Below, piece by piece: positions 9,808 to 19,832 of a stretch of 64,000 nucleotides of DNA (position 1 is the first letter of the stretch; the number at the start of each line of letters is the position of its first letter). The notes beneath the pieces were generated by a model, which was given only the letters and a program-made list of their open reading frames with translations, did not search any database and had not been told where the DNA came from. The stretch lies in the NCBI GenBank assembly GCA_018385135.1, contig JAHAWY010000006.1, positions 19,860 through 83,859 of the forward strand, in the 5' to 3' direction. Made by a program: the position numbers and the translations under genes. The stretch is from Oscillospiraceae bacterium. Lineage in GTDB: Bacteria; Bacillota; Clostridia; Oscillospirales; Oscillospiraceae.

Positions 9808-10167
9808 TTGATTAGTGCGGCATTTTCTATTGACTTCTCTATTGTTGTTATTCTCATGCTCATTGTAATAGCACTTATAGTTGTCTTTTCAATTTTTACT
9901 TCTATGGAAGACTGTAAAATACAAGAGCAAAAACATCAGGAAGAGGACGCTTCCAAACAAGCATTTACTTATGCGCTGAAAACTCAGCTTGCACAAGTTC
10001 CTAATCATGTTGAGCTGCATGATTATTATGCGTGGACTACTGATTCAGATTTTTGTTGGTGCAATAAGGCGTGGCACGGAGTATGTACAGAACTGACAGT
10101 GAATAAAGCTTCTATTAGCGATATTAACTATCAGTGCTTTTATTTCCAGAATGAGTACATCCGTTGA
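9808..10167 (+). CDS. hypothetical small membrane protein
   Basis: 119-aa ORF with strongly hydrophobic N-terminal segment (FSIVVILMLIVIALIVVFSIF) and a soluble tail; weak start context. Confidence 0.4.
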   Translation: MISAAFSIDFSIVVILMLIVIALIVVFSIFTSMEDCKIQEQKHQEEDASKQAFTYALKTQLAQVPNHVELHDYYAWTTDSDFCWCNKAWHGVCTELTVNKASISDINYQCFYFQNEYIR

Positions 10168-10348
10168 TTTCCATTATTCCGCTATTGTATATGCCGCCAC
10201 CAACACCAGAAGTATTATCAGTAAAAGAGGAATCATTTATCTGACAATAATTGTAGTCTTTTCTGCATTGCAGTTGGTAACATCCGTGTGAAAGTTGGAG
10301 CGGCTCAACTGAACAAACCCAATTAAGAATCAAATCATGTCCAAACAA
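10124..10348 (-). pseudogene. fragment of a beta-helix/PMP-like repeat protein
   Basis: INDSSFTDNTSGVGGGIYNSGIMEINGCTHSGNKSTD resembles Gly-Gly-Gly-Ile PMP/parallel beta-helix repeats; no signal peptide or full-length gene around it. Confidence 0.35.
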
Positions 10349-10380
10349 AAAAGAACGCTACCTCAACAGAAGTAGCGTTC
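10347..10380 (-). terminator. rho-independent terminator downstream of lysS
   Basis: GAACGCTAC/GTAGCGTTC hairpin followed on the minus strand by TTTTTT. Confidence 0.8.
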
Positions 10381-10467
10381 AATATGTTGCATTACGTTAT
10401 TTTTGGTAAACTATTTGGTAAACTTGCTGCTCTGATCTCTGAAAATGCCCATAAATAAGGGATTTTC

Positions 10468-11973
10468 TCAGTCCAGAGGCTTCATCGTGGGGAAAAGGAT
10501 GACCTCTCTTATGGAATCGACTCCGCAAAGCATCATAACGCATCTGTCAATGCCGATGCCAAGTCCGCCCGTGGGCGGCATACCAAATTCAAGGGCATTG
10601 ACAAAGTCGTCATCCATCATGCCCGCCTCGTCGTCTCCCTTTGCGCGCAGCTCAACCTGCTTTTGGAAGCGCTGCCTCTGGTCGATGGGGTCATTAAGCT
10701 CGGAGAAGGCGTTGCCCATCTCGCTGTGGCAGATGAAAAGCTCAAAGCGCTCCGTAAGTCTGGGGTCTGTGGGAGAGCGCTTGGCAAGCGGAGAAACATC
10801 AACAGGGTGCATCGTGATAAAGGTGGGCTGGATGAGCTTTTCCTCCACCTTCTGGTCAAAGCACTCATAAAGGGCGTTGCCCCACGTTTTCTCCTTTTCC
10901 TTGGGTATCTCAACTCCTACGGACTTTGCAAGAGCGACCGCATCCTCGTCGGAGCTGACGCTCATAAAGTCCACACCGAGATACTTTTTTACCGCCTCGT
11001 GCATGGGCAGGCGCTCCCAGCCCGGAGCAAGGGATATATCCTCGCCCTGCCAAGAAAGGTCGTATGTTCCGAGGATGTCCATGGCAGCGCTGGAAAGCAG
11101 TTCCTCGAACAAGTCCATCATATCGTTAAAGTCGGCATAGGACTCATAAAGCTCAACCGTTGTAAACTCAGGGTTGTGCTTGGTGTCCATACCCTCGTTG
11201 CGGAAAATGCGTCCTATTTCATAGACGCGCTCGATGCCGCCGACGATAAGGCGCTTCAAGTGCAGCTCTGTGGCTATGCGCATATACATATCAATATTCA
11301 GAGCATTGTGGTGCGTGATAAAGGGGCGCGCCGAGGCGCCGCCCGATATGGTGTTGAGCACCGGTGTCTCAACCTCCATGTAGCCGCGCTTATCCAGAAA
11401 ACTGCGTACATGGCGGATGAATTTGCTGCGAATCTCAAAGTTGCGGCGCACTTCGGGGTTTACTATAAGGTCAACATAGCGCTGACGGAAGCGTGTCTCT
11501 GTGTCGGTAAGACCGTGGAACTTCTCCGGCAGCGGCTGAAGCGACTTGCTCAGCAGCTTGACGGTTTTCGTATGCACGGAAATCTCGCCCTTGCGGGTGC
11601 GGAAAACGAAGCCCTCAACGCCGATGATATCGCCGATATCCCACTTTTTAAACTCGTTAAAAAGATCTTCGCCGAGGTCGTTAACGCGGACATAAAGCTG
11701 AATCCTGCCCTTGTCGTCCATAAGGTCGGCAAAAAACGCCTTGCCCATGTCTCTTTTGGACATCAGTCTGCCGCAGACGGAAACATCCTTTTCCTCCCAC
11801 GCTTCAAAATTGTCCTTGATATCGGAGCTGTAGGCGGTGCGGACATATTTGGTTTCCGTAAAGGGGTCGCGTCCCTCCTGCTGAAGCTTGGCAAGCTTAT
11901 CTCGGCGGATGCGAAGGATTTCGGAAAGCTCCTGCTCCTGGACGGCTGCTTCATTCGTATTCTCTGCGCTCAT
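10468..11973 (-). CDS. lysS: lysyl-tRNA synthetase (class II)
   Basis: NEAAVQEQELSEILRIRRDKLAKLQQEGRDPF...RFRQRYVDLIVN...GLGIGIDRCVMMLCG. Confidence 0.96.
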   Translation of the reverse strand: MSAENTNEAAVQEQELSEILRIRRDKLAKLQQEGRDPFTETKYVRTAYSSDIKDNFEAWEEKDVSVCGRLMSKRDMGKAFFADLMDDKGRIQLYVRVNDLGEDLFNEFKKWDIGDIIGVEGFVFRTRKGEISVHTKTVKLLSKSLQPLPEKFHGLTDTETRFRQRYVDLIVNPEVRRNFEIRSKFIRHVRSFLDKRGYMEVETPVLNTISGGASARPFITHHNALNIDMYMRIATELHLKRLIVGGIERVYEIGRIFRNEGMDTKHNPEFTTVELYESYADFNDMMDLFEELLSSAAMDILGTYDLSWQGEDISLAPGWERLPMHEAVKKYLGVDFMSVSSDEDAVALAKSVGVEIPKEKEKTWGNALYECFDQKVEEKLIQPTFITMHPVDVSPLAKRSPTDPRLTERFELFICHSEMGNAFSELNDPIDQRQRFQKQVELRAKGDDEAGMMDDDFVNALEFGMPPTGGLGIGIDRCVMMLCGVDSIREVILFPTMKPLD

Positions 11974-12461
11974 GCTAATGCTCCCTTGTTTTCTATGCTT
12001 ATTATTTTATATTGAATTTCCCCGGCGGGAGCTTCAATGGTAACTGTTTCTCCAATGGCGTGACCCAAAAGCCCGCGTCCGAAGGGGGAGTCATCCGAAA
12101 TGCGACCCTGCATGGGGTTTGCCTCCTGAGAGCCGACGATGCAGTATTCCTCCTTCTCGCCGTCCTCAAGGCATTCGACAACGACCTTGCAGCCGAGAGC
12201 TACACTGTTGGTATCGTCCGCGTTTTCGATAATTTCGGCGTTCTCAAGGATCTTTTTAAGCTCGGCAATCTTGGAGTAGAGCTTGCCCTGTTCGGTTTTC
12301 GCCTCGTCATATTCGCTGTTCTCGGACAGATCACCAAAGGAGCGCGCCTCTTTAATAAGCTCGGACACTTCCTTTTCGCGCACGGTTTCAAGGTAGTGTA
12401 GCTCTTCGCGTATTTCTTCGAGACGCTGCTTGCTCATTTTGTACTTTGCTTCGTTTGACAT
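11970..12461 (-). CDS. greA: transcription elongation factor GreA
   Basis: MSKQRLEEIREELHYLE...ARSFGDLSENSEYDEAK...; adjacent to lysS. Confidence 0.94.
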   Translation of the reverse strand: MSNEAKYKMSKQRLEEIREELHYLETVREKEVSELIKEARSFGDLSENSEYDEAKTEQGKLYSKIAELKKILENAEIIENADDTNSVALGCKVVVECLEDGEKEEYCIVGSQEANPMQGRISDDSPFGRGLLGHAIGETVTIEAPAGEIQYKIISIENKGALA

Positions 12462-12629
12462 GGTCCTCGTCCCTTCGTTCATATTTGCTATTATACATTA
12501 TAAAGATATTTCACACCATTGTTGCATATTATAGTTAGAATTAACCGCCCTGTCAAGACAAATAAGAGCTATTTAATTCGACAAAGCTTGCAGGCAGAGC
12601 TTATTCCATACCACAGCGCGGCGGCATCA

Positions 12630-13820
12630 TTACGCCACCAGCGCTTCGACGGCAGCCTTTAGCTGCTCGTCGCGCTCTTTCTCAAGCACGCCCGCGGTGA
12701 AATAGGGCAAAAGCTCCTCGTCCATCTCCAGCTCTATATCGGGTGTTAAGCCGCCCGCCTCGGTGAGGTCAACACGATTGGGTGTAAGATAGCGGTTGGT
12801 GGAAAGATGAACGGCACTGCCGTCAGACAGCTCCAGATTAATCTGCGAACGCGATTTCCCCGTGGTCTGCTCGCCAACGAGCACCGCCATGTCATATTCC
12901 GATAGGGCTGCCGCGAAAAACTCCGCCGCACTGTAAGTGTTTGCGTCAATAAGCACCGCCATCGGCAGCGAAACGCTCTCGGCATCGGATCTTCTGACCG
13001 TTTCCTTTCCGCTTTTATCAGCGGAGACGAACATATCCCCCTCCGGCAGCAGATGATCAAGCGCAGTAAGCAGCTCCGAGAGCAAGCCGCCCGGATTGCA
13101 GCGCACATCAAAAACAAGCGACTGTGCGCCCTGCTCGATGAGGGTGTCAACGGCACTTACCAAGCCCTCTCCGCTTTTTGCCTCGAAGTTTTTTATGCGC
13201 ACATAGCCGATGCTTCCGCCTTCAAGCATTTCATATTCAATGGGATCTGAAAATATTACGTCGCTTTTTATCGTGAGCGTCTTTTCCTCGCCGCCGCTCG
13301 ATACTGAAAGCTCAAATTCCTTATCCGCAAGCTCGGCTATCATGCCCGATATCTCGCTTGTACTCATTTTCTCAACGCTCTTGCCGTTTACCGCGAGCAA
13401 ATGGTCGCCTATCATAACGCCCGCCTTCTGCGCGGGAGAGTCCTCCACAAGCGAAACGACCTTTGGATAACCAAAAGCCTCGTCGTTTTTGATCGTAACT
13501 CCGATGCCCTTGTAGCTGTTTTGCTGCATTAGCCGATAGGCGTCATATTGTTCAGCGGTCAGGTATCGGCTCCAGCGGTCTCCCGTTGCGGCGACCATTG
13601 CCGAATACGCTGCGTTGCTCGCCTCCTCCATGTCCATTTCGCCGACATAGTGCTCGTTCAACGCTGTGAATACGGCGGCAAACTTTGTGGTGTAGGGGAA
13701 GGCGTCCAAACCTCCGTATTTTGCGACAAACATAAACGTGCAGCACAAAACAGCCAGCGCGAAGCCCGCAACTGATGCTGTTATCACAGCGGCACCACTG
13801 AATTTTTTCTTCATCGACAC
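12630..13820 (-). CDS. S41 family C-terminal processing peptidase with PDZ domain
   Basis: PDZ region YKGIGVTIKNDEAFGYPKVVSLVEDSPAQKAGV...; catalytic region VLIDANTYSAAEFFAAALSEYDMAVLVGEQTTGKSRSQ; N-terminal TM. Confidence 0.93.
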   Translation of the reverse strand: MSMKKKFSGAAVITASVAGFALAVLCCTFMFVAKYGGLDAFPYTTKFAAVFTALNEHYVGEMDMEEASNAAYSAMVAATGDRWSRYLTAEQYDAYRLMQQNSYKGIGVTIKNDEAFGYPKVVSLVEDSPAQKAGVMIGDHLLAVNGKSVEKMSTSEISGMIAELADKEFELSVSSGGEEKTLTIKSDVIFSDPIEYEMLEGGSIGYVRIKNFEAKSGEGLVSAVDTLIEQGAQSLVFDVRCNPGGLLSELLTALDHLLPEGDMFVSADKSGKETVRRSDAESVSLPMAVLIDANTYSAAEFFAAALSEYDMAVLVGEQTTGKSRSQINLELSDGSAVHLSTNRYLTPNRVDLTEAGGLTPDIELEMDEELLPYFTAGVLEKERDEQLKAAVEALVA

Positions 13821-13897
13821 CTCCCCCGCCGCCGAGCTTAGCGGCAGCGGCTAAATGACAGAATATCGCACCGTGAGATAGTATTTCCCAAAAATCC

Positions 13898-13935
13898 GTT
13901 TTGCCGGACAGTCCGCATAGACTATCCGGCAAAAC
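13898..13935 (-). terminator. terminator/attenuator between M23 peptidase and S41 peptidase genes
   Basis: GTTTTGCCGGACAGT/ACTATCCGGCAAAAC hairpin followed on the minus strand by GGATTTTTGG. Confidence 0.6.
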
Positions 13936-13964
13936 CTTAAAAAATATCCGTTAGCTGTCAAAGC

Positions 13965-15197
13965 TTAAAAGTAGTTCATCGGGTCGGTGAGCGAGCCGCC
14001 AATCTTGATTTCAAAGTGGCAGTGCGCGCCGGTAGACCAGCCGGTGGAGCCAACATAGCCTATGGTCTGACCCTTGGTAACGGTCTGTCCTGACGAGACT
14101 GCCATAGAGCTCATATGCGCGTAAAGCGTGGAGTTGCCGTTTCCGTGGCTGATGACAACATAGTTGCCGTAAGATGAGCTGTAAACCGCTGTGATAACCG
14201 TGCCTGAATCAGCAGCAACGATGGTCGCGCCGGAGGGAGCGGCTATATCAACGCCGGAGTGGAAGCGCTGGTCACCAAAGATGGGGTGAGTTCTGTATCC
14301 GTAAGGCGAGGAAATGGTAGTATAACCGGGAGTCGGCCATGTGAACGCGCCGGAGCCTGTGACCACGGTGGTCGATCCGCTCTGCTGGAGCTGCTGCTTG
14401 CGAAGCTCCTCCTGCTCCTTTTCAAACTGAGCTATCTTTTTATCAAGCTCAGCACGGATAGCAGACTCCTGTGCGGCATTTGCCTCGTATTCCTCTTCAA
14501 GCTCGGCAATATCGTTTTCAAGGTCGGTAATGACCTTTATGGCTTCCTCTATCTGCTTTTCAAGCTCGGCCTTCTTCGCCTCAAGCTCAACGCGGGTCGC
14601 CTGCTGCTCAGTCTGCGTTTCCTCGTATTCCGCCTTTACCTTTTCAACATTTTCGCGGGCGGCTATGTAAGAGTCCTCAAGCTTCTTGTCGTGCTCCATG
14701 ATTTCGGAGATGAAGTCAAGTCTTGAAAGGAGGTCTGAAAAGTCCGTAGCTCTAAAGAGGATAGCGAAATATGTAACCTCACCGTTTTCCTCCATCGCTC
14801 TCATGCGAACACGCAGGGCGGCTTTTTGCTCCGCCTCCTGCTGTTTTGCCTCCTCAAGCTCCTTTTCTTTTTGCTCGATAAGCTTGTCGTAAAGGTCTAT
14901 CTGTTCGTTGATAAGCTCAATTTCCTGTCTTGCCAGCTCGTTCTGCTGGTCAAGCACCGTTTTCATTTCGATGGCGGAGGTTTTTTCCGCCTCAAGATTA
15001 CCTATCTTGCTTTGCAAATCGTTCTTTTGCTGGTTGATAGCCGCCTGCTGGTTTTTCAGCGCGTTTATCTCCGACTGGGAAACGGCAAAGCTCGAGCCGA
15101 TTGCGGAAAGCACCAGTGTTACAAGCAGCACCATTACAAGGACGATACAGGTAACCGAAACGAATTTTTTGCTCTTAGTATTCACAATGACCTCCAT
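13965..15197 (-). CDS. murein hydrolase activator, EnvC-like, M23 peptidase domain with coiled coil
   Basis: Signal anchor, long coiled coil, C-terminal FHSGVDIAAPSGATIVAADSGTV...GNYVVISHGNG...GYVGSTGWSTGAHCHFE; adjacent to ftsEX. Confidence 0.92.
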   Translation of the reverse strand: MEVIVNTKSKKFVSVTCIVLVMVLLVTLVLSAIGSSFAVSQSEINALKNQQAAINQQKNDLQSKIGNLEAEKTSAIEMKTVLDQQNELARQEIELINEQIDLYDKLIEQKEKELEEAKQQEAEQKAALRVRMRAMEENGEVTYFAILFRATDFSDLLSRLDFISEIMEHDKKLEDSYIAARENVEKVKAEYEETQTEQQATRVELEAKKAELEKQIEEAIKVITDLENDIAELEEEYEANAAQESAIRAELDKKIAQFEKEQEELRKQQLQQSGSTTVVTGSGAFTWPTPGYTTISSPYGYRTHPIFGDQRFHSGVDIAAPSGATIVAADSGTVITAVYSSSYGNYVVISHGNGNSTLYAHMSSMAVSSGQTVTKGQTIGYVGSTGWSTGAHCHFEIKIGGSLTDPMNYF

Positions 15198-15325
15198 GCT
15201 TGGTGACGGGGCGCGCCCCGTGCCGGGTTTAGCGGCGAGAAGCTTTTGTAAAAATAATCGCCGCGGACTGCATCGGTGAAGGCTGTCCACCGATTAGATA
15301 CATAAAACGGTCTTTTGCCGCCGGG

Positions 15326-16216
15326 CTATACCTTCAGATAGTTGCGGATGGCGATGCTGCCGCCGAACAGACCAACAAAAACGCCAACTCCCAAAAACAG
15401 GAGTCCCACAGGCATCATCAGCTGCTGGAACGGAATGACGGTCACATAGATGTTCGCCATACTGTTCATGACCTTTTCGCCAACAAAAGAATAGATGCCC
15501 CATTGCAGCGCAAAGGCAACGGCAGAGCCGATTATGCCGAGAACAAGACCCTCGATTATAAACGGTGTTCTGATAAAGCTGTTGGTCGCGCCGACCATCT
15601 TCATTATTGCAATTTCCTCACGCCTTGAAAAGGTCGTAAGCTTAATCGTGTTGCTCATTATGAAGATGGAAACTATGCCGAGGATGATGATAAGGATAAG
15701 CGAGACCGCGCTTACGATATTTCGCACAGTTACAAAGCCCTTTGATATCTCAAGCTGAGCGGAGACATCCGCAATGCCCTCAACCTGCTCAATGTCCGCC
15801 TTGGTCTGCGCCATGAGCGCGATATCATCGAGGTAGATGATATACCTGTGGCGGAATACGGTTGCGTCTATCTCATCAAAGATGGAGCTGTTTTCGTATT
15901 CATCCTTAAAGTCCTCCATCGCCTCCTCGCGGGAAACGAATTTGACGGAGGCGACGTTATTTATAGCCGTTAGCATCGGCTCAATTGCCTTAGCCTTGTC
16001 ATCGGGAACGGTCTCGTCCACGAAAGCGAGCATCTCGTTGTCCTGCTCAAGATCCTCAATAACAGCGTCAATGTTGACAGCGAGCAGAGAGAAGCTGCCC
16101 ATGATTGTAAGGCAGGCGATGATAATCGTAACAGAGGCAAAGGACATGAAGCCGTGGGTGAAAACGCTTCTGAAGCCCTCGCCGATAAGATAGCCTAATT
16201 TATTCATGAATCCCAT
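15326..16216 (-). CDS. ftsX: cell division permease FtsX
   Basis: Four predicted TM segments, [42 protein letters not shown]...; overlaps FtsE stop. Confidence 0.93.
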   Translation of the reverse strand: MGFMNKLGYLIGEGFRSVFTHGFMSFASVTIIIACLTIMGSFSLLAVNIDAVIEDLEQDNEMLAFVDETVPDDKAKAIEPMLTAINNVASVKFVSREEAMEDFKDEYENSSIFDEIDATVFRHRYIIYLDDIALMAQTKADIEQVEGIADVSAQLEISKGFVTVRNIVSAVSLILIIILGIVSIFIMSNTIKLTTFSRREEIAIMKMVGATNSFIRTPFIIEGLVLGIIGSAVAFALQWGIYSFVGEKVMNSMANIYVTVIPFQQLMMPVGLLFLGVGVFVGLFGGSIAIRNYLKV

Positions 16217-16895
16217 AGCTGTAATATCCACCCATTCCGTCGTTTACTACCGTTCCCTGGTCGATGGCAATAACACGCTTAGAGAAAGAGTTGACCAGCT
16301 CCTTTTCATGCGTAACGACCAGAACGGTAGTTCCAAGCTCATTTATCTTTTCAAGCAGGAGCATCAGCTCAAGACTCTTTACGGGGTCAAGGTTGCCGGT
16401 AGGCTCGTCGGCAATGATGAGGCTGGGGCTGTTGACCAAGGCGCGGGCAATAGCAACGCGCTGCTGCTCACCGCCGGAAAGCTCCTGCGGAAGGCGCTTT
16501 TCTCTGCCCTCAAGACCGACAAGCTCAAGCACATAGGGAACTCTTTCGTCGATTTCCTTTTTGCTTGCCCCGACAACACGCATGGCAAATGCGACGTTTT
16601 CATAAACAGTTTTGTCGTCTATCAAGCGGAAATCCTGAAAAATTACACCAAGCGTGCGGCGAAGCTGAGGCATCTTGCGGGGCTTTATCGTGCGCATATT
16701 GAAGTCGTTAACAAAAATTTCCCCGTCACTTGCCCTTACCTCGCCGGTAAGAAGCTTGATGATCGTTGTTTTTCCAGAGCCGGAAGGCCCAACAAGGAAG
16801 ACAAACTCGCCGTCCTCGATTACGAGGTCTATGCCGTTGGCGGCAACCGTACCGCTGTTTTCATAGACCATCATTACCTTGTCCATCTGTACCAT
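16200..16895 (-). CDS. ftsE: cell division ATP-binding protein FtsE
   Basis: Walker [10 protein letters not shown], signature [15 protein letters not shown], Walker [14 protein letters not shown]. Confidence 0.95.
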   Translation of the reverse strand: MVQMDKVMMVYENSGTVAANGIDLVIEDGEFVFLVGPSGSGKTTIIKLLTGEVRASDGEIFVNDFNMRTIKPRKMPQLRRTLGVIFQDFRLIDDKTVYENVAFAMRVVGASKKEIDERVPYVLELVGLEGREKRLPQELSGGEQQRVAIARALVNSPSLIIADEPTGNLDPVKSLELMLLLEKINELGTTVLVVTHEKELVNSFSKRVIAIDQGTVVNDGMGGYYSYGIHE

Positions 16896-16959
16896 GAAAA
16901 TCTCCTCCGGTGGCGGTGAGCACGCGTGCCTATGCGCCCGCACATCGCCCTTTCGCAGC

Positions 16960-18054
16960 TTATGCCTTTGAGTTCTGAGAGTTTAAGTATTTCTTGACCA
17001 TCAGAGCCACCTTGAATACGATGGCGTGGTCAAACTCACGCAGGTCAAGCCCTGTGAGCTTTTTGATCTTCTCAAGACGGTAGACCAGCGTGTTTCTGTG
17101 TACAAAGAGCTTTCTGGACGTCTCGGAGACGTTCAGATTGTTTTCAAAGAATTTGTTTATGGTGTAAAGCGTTTCCTGGTCAAGAGACTCGATGGGGTTT
17201 TTCTTGAAAACCTCGCTCAGGAACATCTCACACAGGGTGGTGGGGAGCTGATAGATAATGCGGCCGATGCCCAGATTTTCGTAGTGGATAACTGTCTTTT
17301 CGGTTTCAAAGACCTTCCCGACCTCGATTGCGACCTGTGCTTCCTTGTAGCGGTCGGCAAGCTCACGAAGGTGCTTGGCAACAGTGCCGATGCCTATGAC
17401 GGTTTTAACCATGACCTCGGCGCTGATGGCTTCGCTTATCTTCTCAGCAAGCTTGCAGATCTCCTTGCCGTCCACTCCAAGCTCAAGCTCCTTGATAACA
17501 ACGATGTCGGTTTCGCTCATGCTGAGAACGAAGTCCTTCTGCTTGTCCGGGAACATACCCTGAACCAGCTCAAGCGTTGCTATGTCGGATTTATCAAGCT
17601 GACGGATAAGCAGCACGGCGCGGGGAACATCCGTTACAAAGTTAAGCTCCTTCGCGCGGACATATACGTCACCTGGCAGTATGTTATCCGAGATGATGTT
17701 TTTGACGAAAGTTACCTTGTTGTATTTTTCGTCGTAATTCGTCTTAGCCTCGTTAAAGGCAACCGCGGCCATAATGCAGATGCTGCGCGCGGTGGCGTCT
17801 CTGCCGTCTACAAATACCGCGTAATCGAAGCGGGAATTGGGGCTGCCGAGAATTTTATAGGTACGCGACGCTGAGACAAAGAACTGCTCAGACATATCGC
17901 CTGTGAGAGTCTGGAGGTTCTCAAGCTTCGTACCGATAAGGGAAAGCTCGCTGCAGGCTACAACAAAGCCCTCGGAGTCTATGACTCCGAGACATCTGTC
18001 CGTTGCCTCTTTCATTTGCAGAATAACGCTTTGAAAAATCCTACTAGACATTTT
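16960..18054 (-). CDS. CdaR/PucR-family transcriptional regulator
   Basis: C-terminal helix-turn-helix TINKFFENNLNVSETSRKLFVHRNTLVYRLEKIKKLTGLDLREFDHAIVFKVALM. Confidence 0.85.
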   Translation of the reverse strand, partial: KMSSRIFQSVILQMKEATDRCLGVIDSEGFVVACSELSLIGTKLENLQTLTGDMSEQFFVSASRTYKILGSPNSRFDYAVFVDGRDATARSICIMAAVAFNEAKTNYDEKYNKVTFVKNIISDNILPGDVYVRAKELNFVTDVPRAVLLIRQLDKSDIATLELVQGMFPDKQKDFVLSMSETDIVVIKELELGVDGKEICKLAEKISEAISAEVMVKTVIGIGTVAKHLRELADRYKEAQVAIEVGKVFETEKTVIHYENLGIGRIIYQLPTTLCEMFLSEVFKKNPIESLDQETLYTINKFFENNLNVSETSRKLFVHRNTLVYRLEKIKKLTGLDLREFDHAIVFKVALMVKKYLNSQNSKA

Positions 18055-18501
18055 TGCTCCTCCCAAAAAAGCAATAAAAACTGACAAATGACATAATAGC
18101 TCATTTTGTTGTTTTTTTCAATAGATTTTCGTGGATTTTTTGTAAATCTTTTTAAAGTTTTGTAGCGTTATTCTCTTTTTTGTTCATTCTCGGGGTATTT
18201 TGCTATAAAAAATGACGTTAAGAATTTTGTGACTTCCAAAAATTAGCTTTTATTTGAGCGTTTAAAAGTAAAAACCACCAGCATTTTACACAATGTGGAT
18301 ATTTCACAAGCAATTGCCTGTCCCACTGTCAATTTTTACTCGTTGCGATAAAAGCACTCCGTTCAGCGGATTAGCCTTCTCTTACCATCGCTTTTTACTC
18401 ATCAATAGTAACACAAATGCGGGTGCTTGTATATTCTCTTTATCGACAAAGCTTGCGGAAATTGTTTGTAAATTCTTATTACTGTTGTTTCCGAATTGTT
18501 A

Positions 18502-19218
18502 CTATTTTGTGAACAGCAGTTCAATTTCCTCATCGCTCAGCTCTCTGTATTCGCCCGGACTCAATGCCAGATCAAGCTCAAGCGCGCCGATGGAACGGCG
18601 GTGCAGCTCCAAAACCGGCTTGCCCAGAGCCGCCAGCATACGCTTTACCTGGTGGTACTTGCCCTCGCTGATATACACCTGCGCGCGCGAGGCTTCGGCA
18701 GGGTCAAGCTTCAGACGCGCGGGGAGGCATTTTGTTCCGTCCCGCAGCTCGATCCCCTCGGCAAAGGAAGCCGCATCCTGCTCTGTAAGCTCTCCGTCAA
18801 CCAATGCCTCATAGCATTTTACAACGCTGTGGCGCGGGGAAGTTATTTTGTGAGAAAGCTCGCCGTCATTTGTCAAAAGAAGCAGTCCCGTAGTGTCCTT
18901 GTCAAGCCGTCCCACGGGGAAAAGCCCCAGCGCGCGAAGCTCCGGTGAAAACAAGTCCAGAACCGTTTTCTGCTCCCTGTCCTCGGTTGCGGAAAGCACG
19001 CCCTTCGGCTTGTTGAGCATAAAGCAGCGGCTGTGGTCGGTATTTACCGGCTTGCCGCAGCAGGAAATCGTGTGCGCGCCTGTCTCAAGCTTCATGCCGC
19101 CGTCGCTTGCAACCACGCCGTCAACGGCTACCGCACCGGATTTTATAAGTTTTTTTACCTCGCTGCGGGTCGCCAGTCCCGCTGCGCAGATTATTTTGTC
19201 GAGTCGCTGCATAGCCAT
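18502..19218 (-). CDS. RsuA/RluB-family pseudouridine synthase
   Basis: S4 domain RLDKIICAAGLATRSEVKKLIKSGAVAV; FPVGRLDKDTTGLLLLTNDGEL catalytic motif. Confidence 0.93.
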   Translation of the reverse strand: MAMQRLDKIICAAGLATRSEVKKLIKSGAVAVDGVVASDGGMKLETGAHTISCCGKPVNTDHSRCFMLNKPKGVLSATEDREQKTVLDLFSPELRALGLFPVGRLDKDTTGLLLLTNDGELSHKITSPRHSVVKCYEALVDGELTEQDAASFAEGIELRDGTKCLPARLKLDPAEASRAQVYISEGKYHQVKRMLAALGKPVLELHRRSIGALELDLALSPGEYRELSDEEIELLFTK

Positions 19219-19321
19219 GATAATGTCTCCTCGTCGGATCGCAAGTGAATAAAGCTGCTGTTATAAGTATTCTAGCATAAAAGCGGACAAAACTGAATAG
19301 CCTTTGGCGAGGGGGTATATT

Positions 19322-19777
19322 ATGTTTGTTGTAACCATGAAATGGAATAAAAAAACCGCTTTGATTGTGATTTTATCGGTAGCGGCGCTGCTTTGCGCTC
19401 TGATACTTCTAAGCCGCCGCGACCAACCCATGCAGGGAGCGGAGCAGAAGCTTGGCGGCAACGACGAGCGCGTAGCGTATCTGGAGAGCCTTGGCTGGCA
19501 GGTGGACAACGAGCCGGTGGGCGAAAAACAGGTGGTAATACCCAGAGAGTTTTCGGCGGTCTATGAGGAGTATAACCGTTTGCAGCTTGCACAGGGCTAC
19601 GACCTGTCGCAATATTGCGGAATGCAGGCGACAATATTCACCTACGCCATACATAACTATGAAGGCTATGTTGGCAATGTGGTCGCTGACCTTTACATTC
19701 ATGAGGATGTCCTAATTGGAGGCGATATCCACTCGCTTGCTCTCGATGGCTTCATGCACGGCTTGAAAAAGCCATGA
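19322..19777 (+). CDS. DUF4830-like protein with N-terminal TM
   Basis: RVAYLESLGWQVDNEPVGEKQVVIPREFSAVYEEYNRLQLAQGYDLSQYCG...; RBS GAGGGGG before ATG 19322. Confidence 0.75.
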   Translation: MFVVTMKWNKKTALIVILSVAALLCALILLSRRDQPMQGAEQKLGGNDERVAYLESLGWQVDNEPVGEKQVVIPREFSAVYEEYNRLQLAQGYDLSQYCGMQATIFTYAIHNYEGYVGNVVADLYIHEDVLIGGDIHSLALDGFMHGLKKP

Positions 19778-19781
19778 AAGC

Positions 19782-19817
19782 AAAAAACGGCTTTCGCAGA
19801 AAACTGCGAAAGCCGTT
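19782..19817 (-). terminator. terminator after tuf, possibly bidirectional
   Basis: AACGGCTTTCGCAG/CTGCGAAAGCCGTT 14-bp arms with T6 on the minus strand. Confidence 0.85.
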
Positions 19818-19832
19818 AATATTTAGAAAGAC

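Noticed and set aside
10663-12015. 450-aa plus-strand ORF antisense to lysS
   Set aside because: lysS on the minus strand is unambiguous; the antisense frame has no domain signal.
18293-18814. 173-aa plus-strand ORF upstream of the pseudouridine synthase end
   Set aside because: Half AT-rich intergenic, half antisense to a real gene; no motifs.
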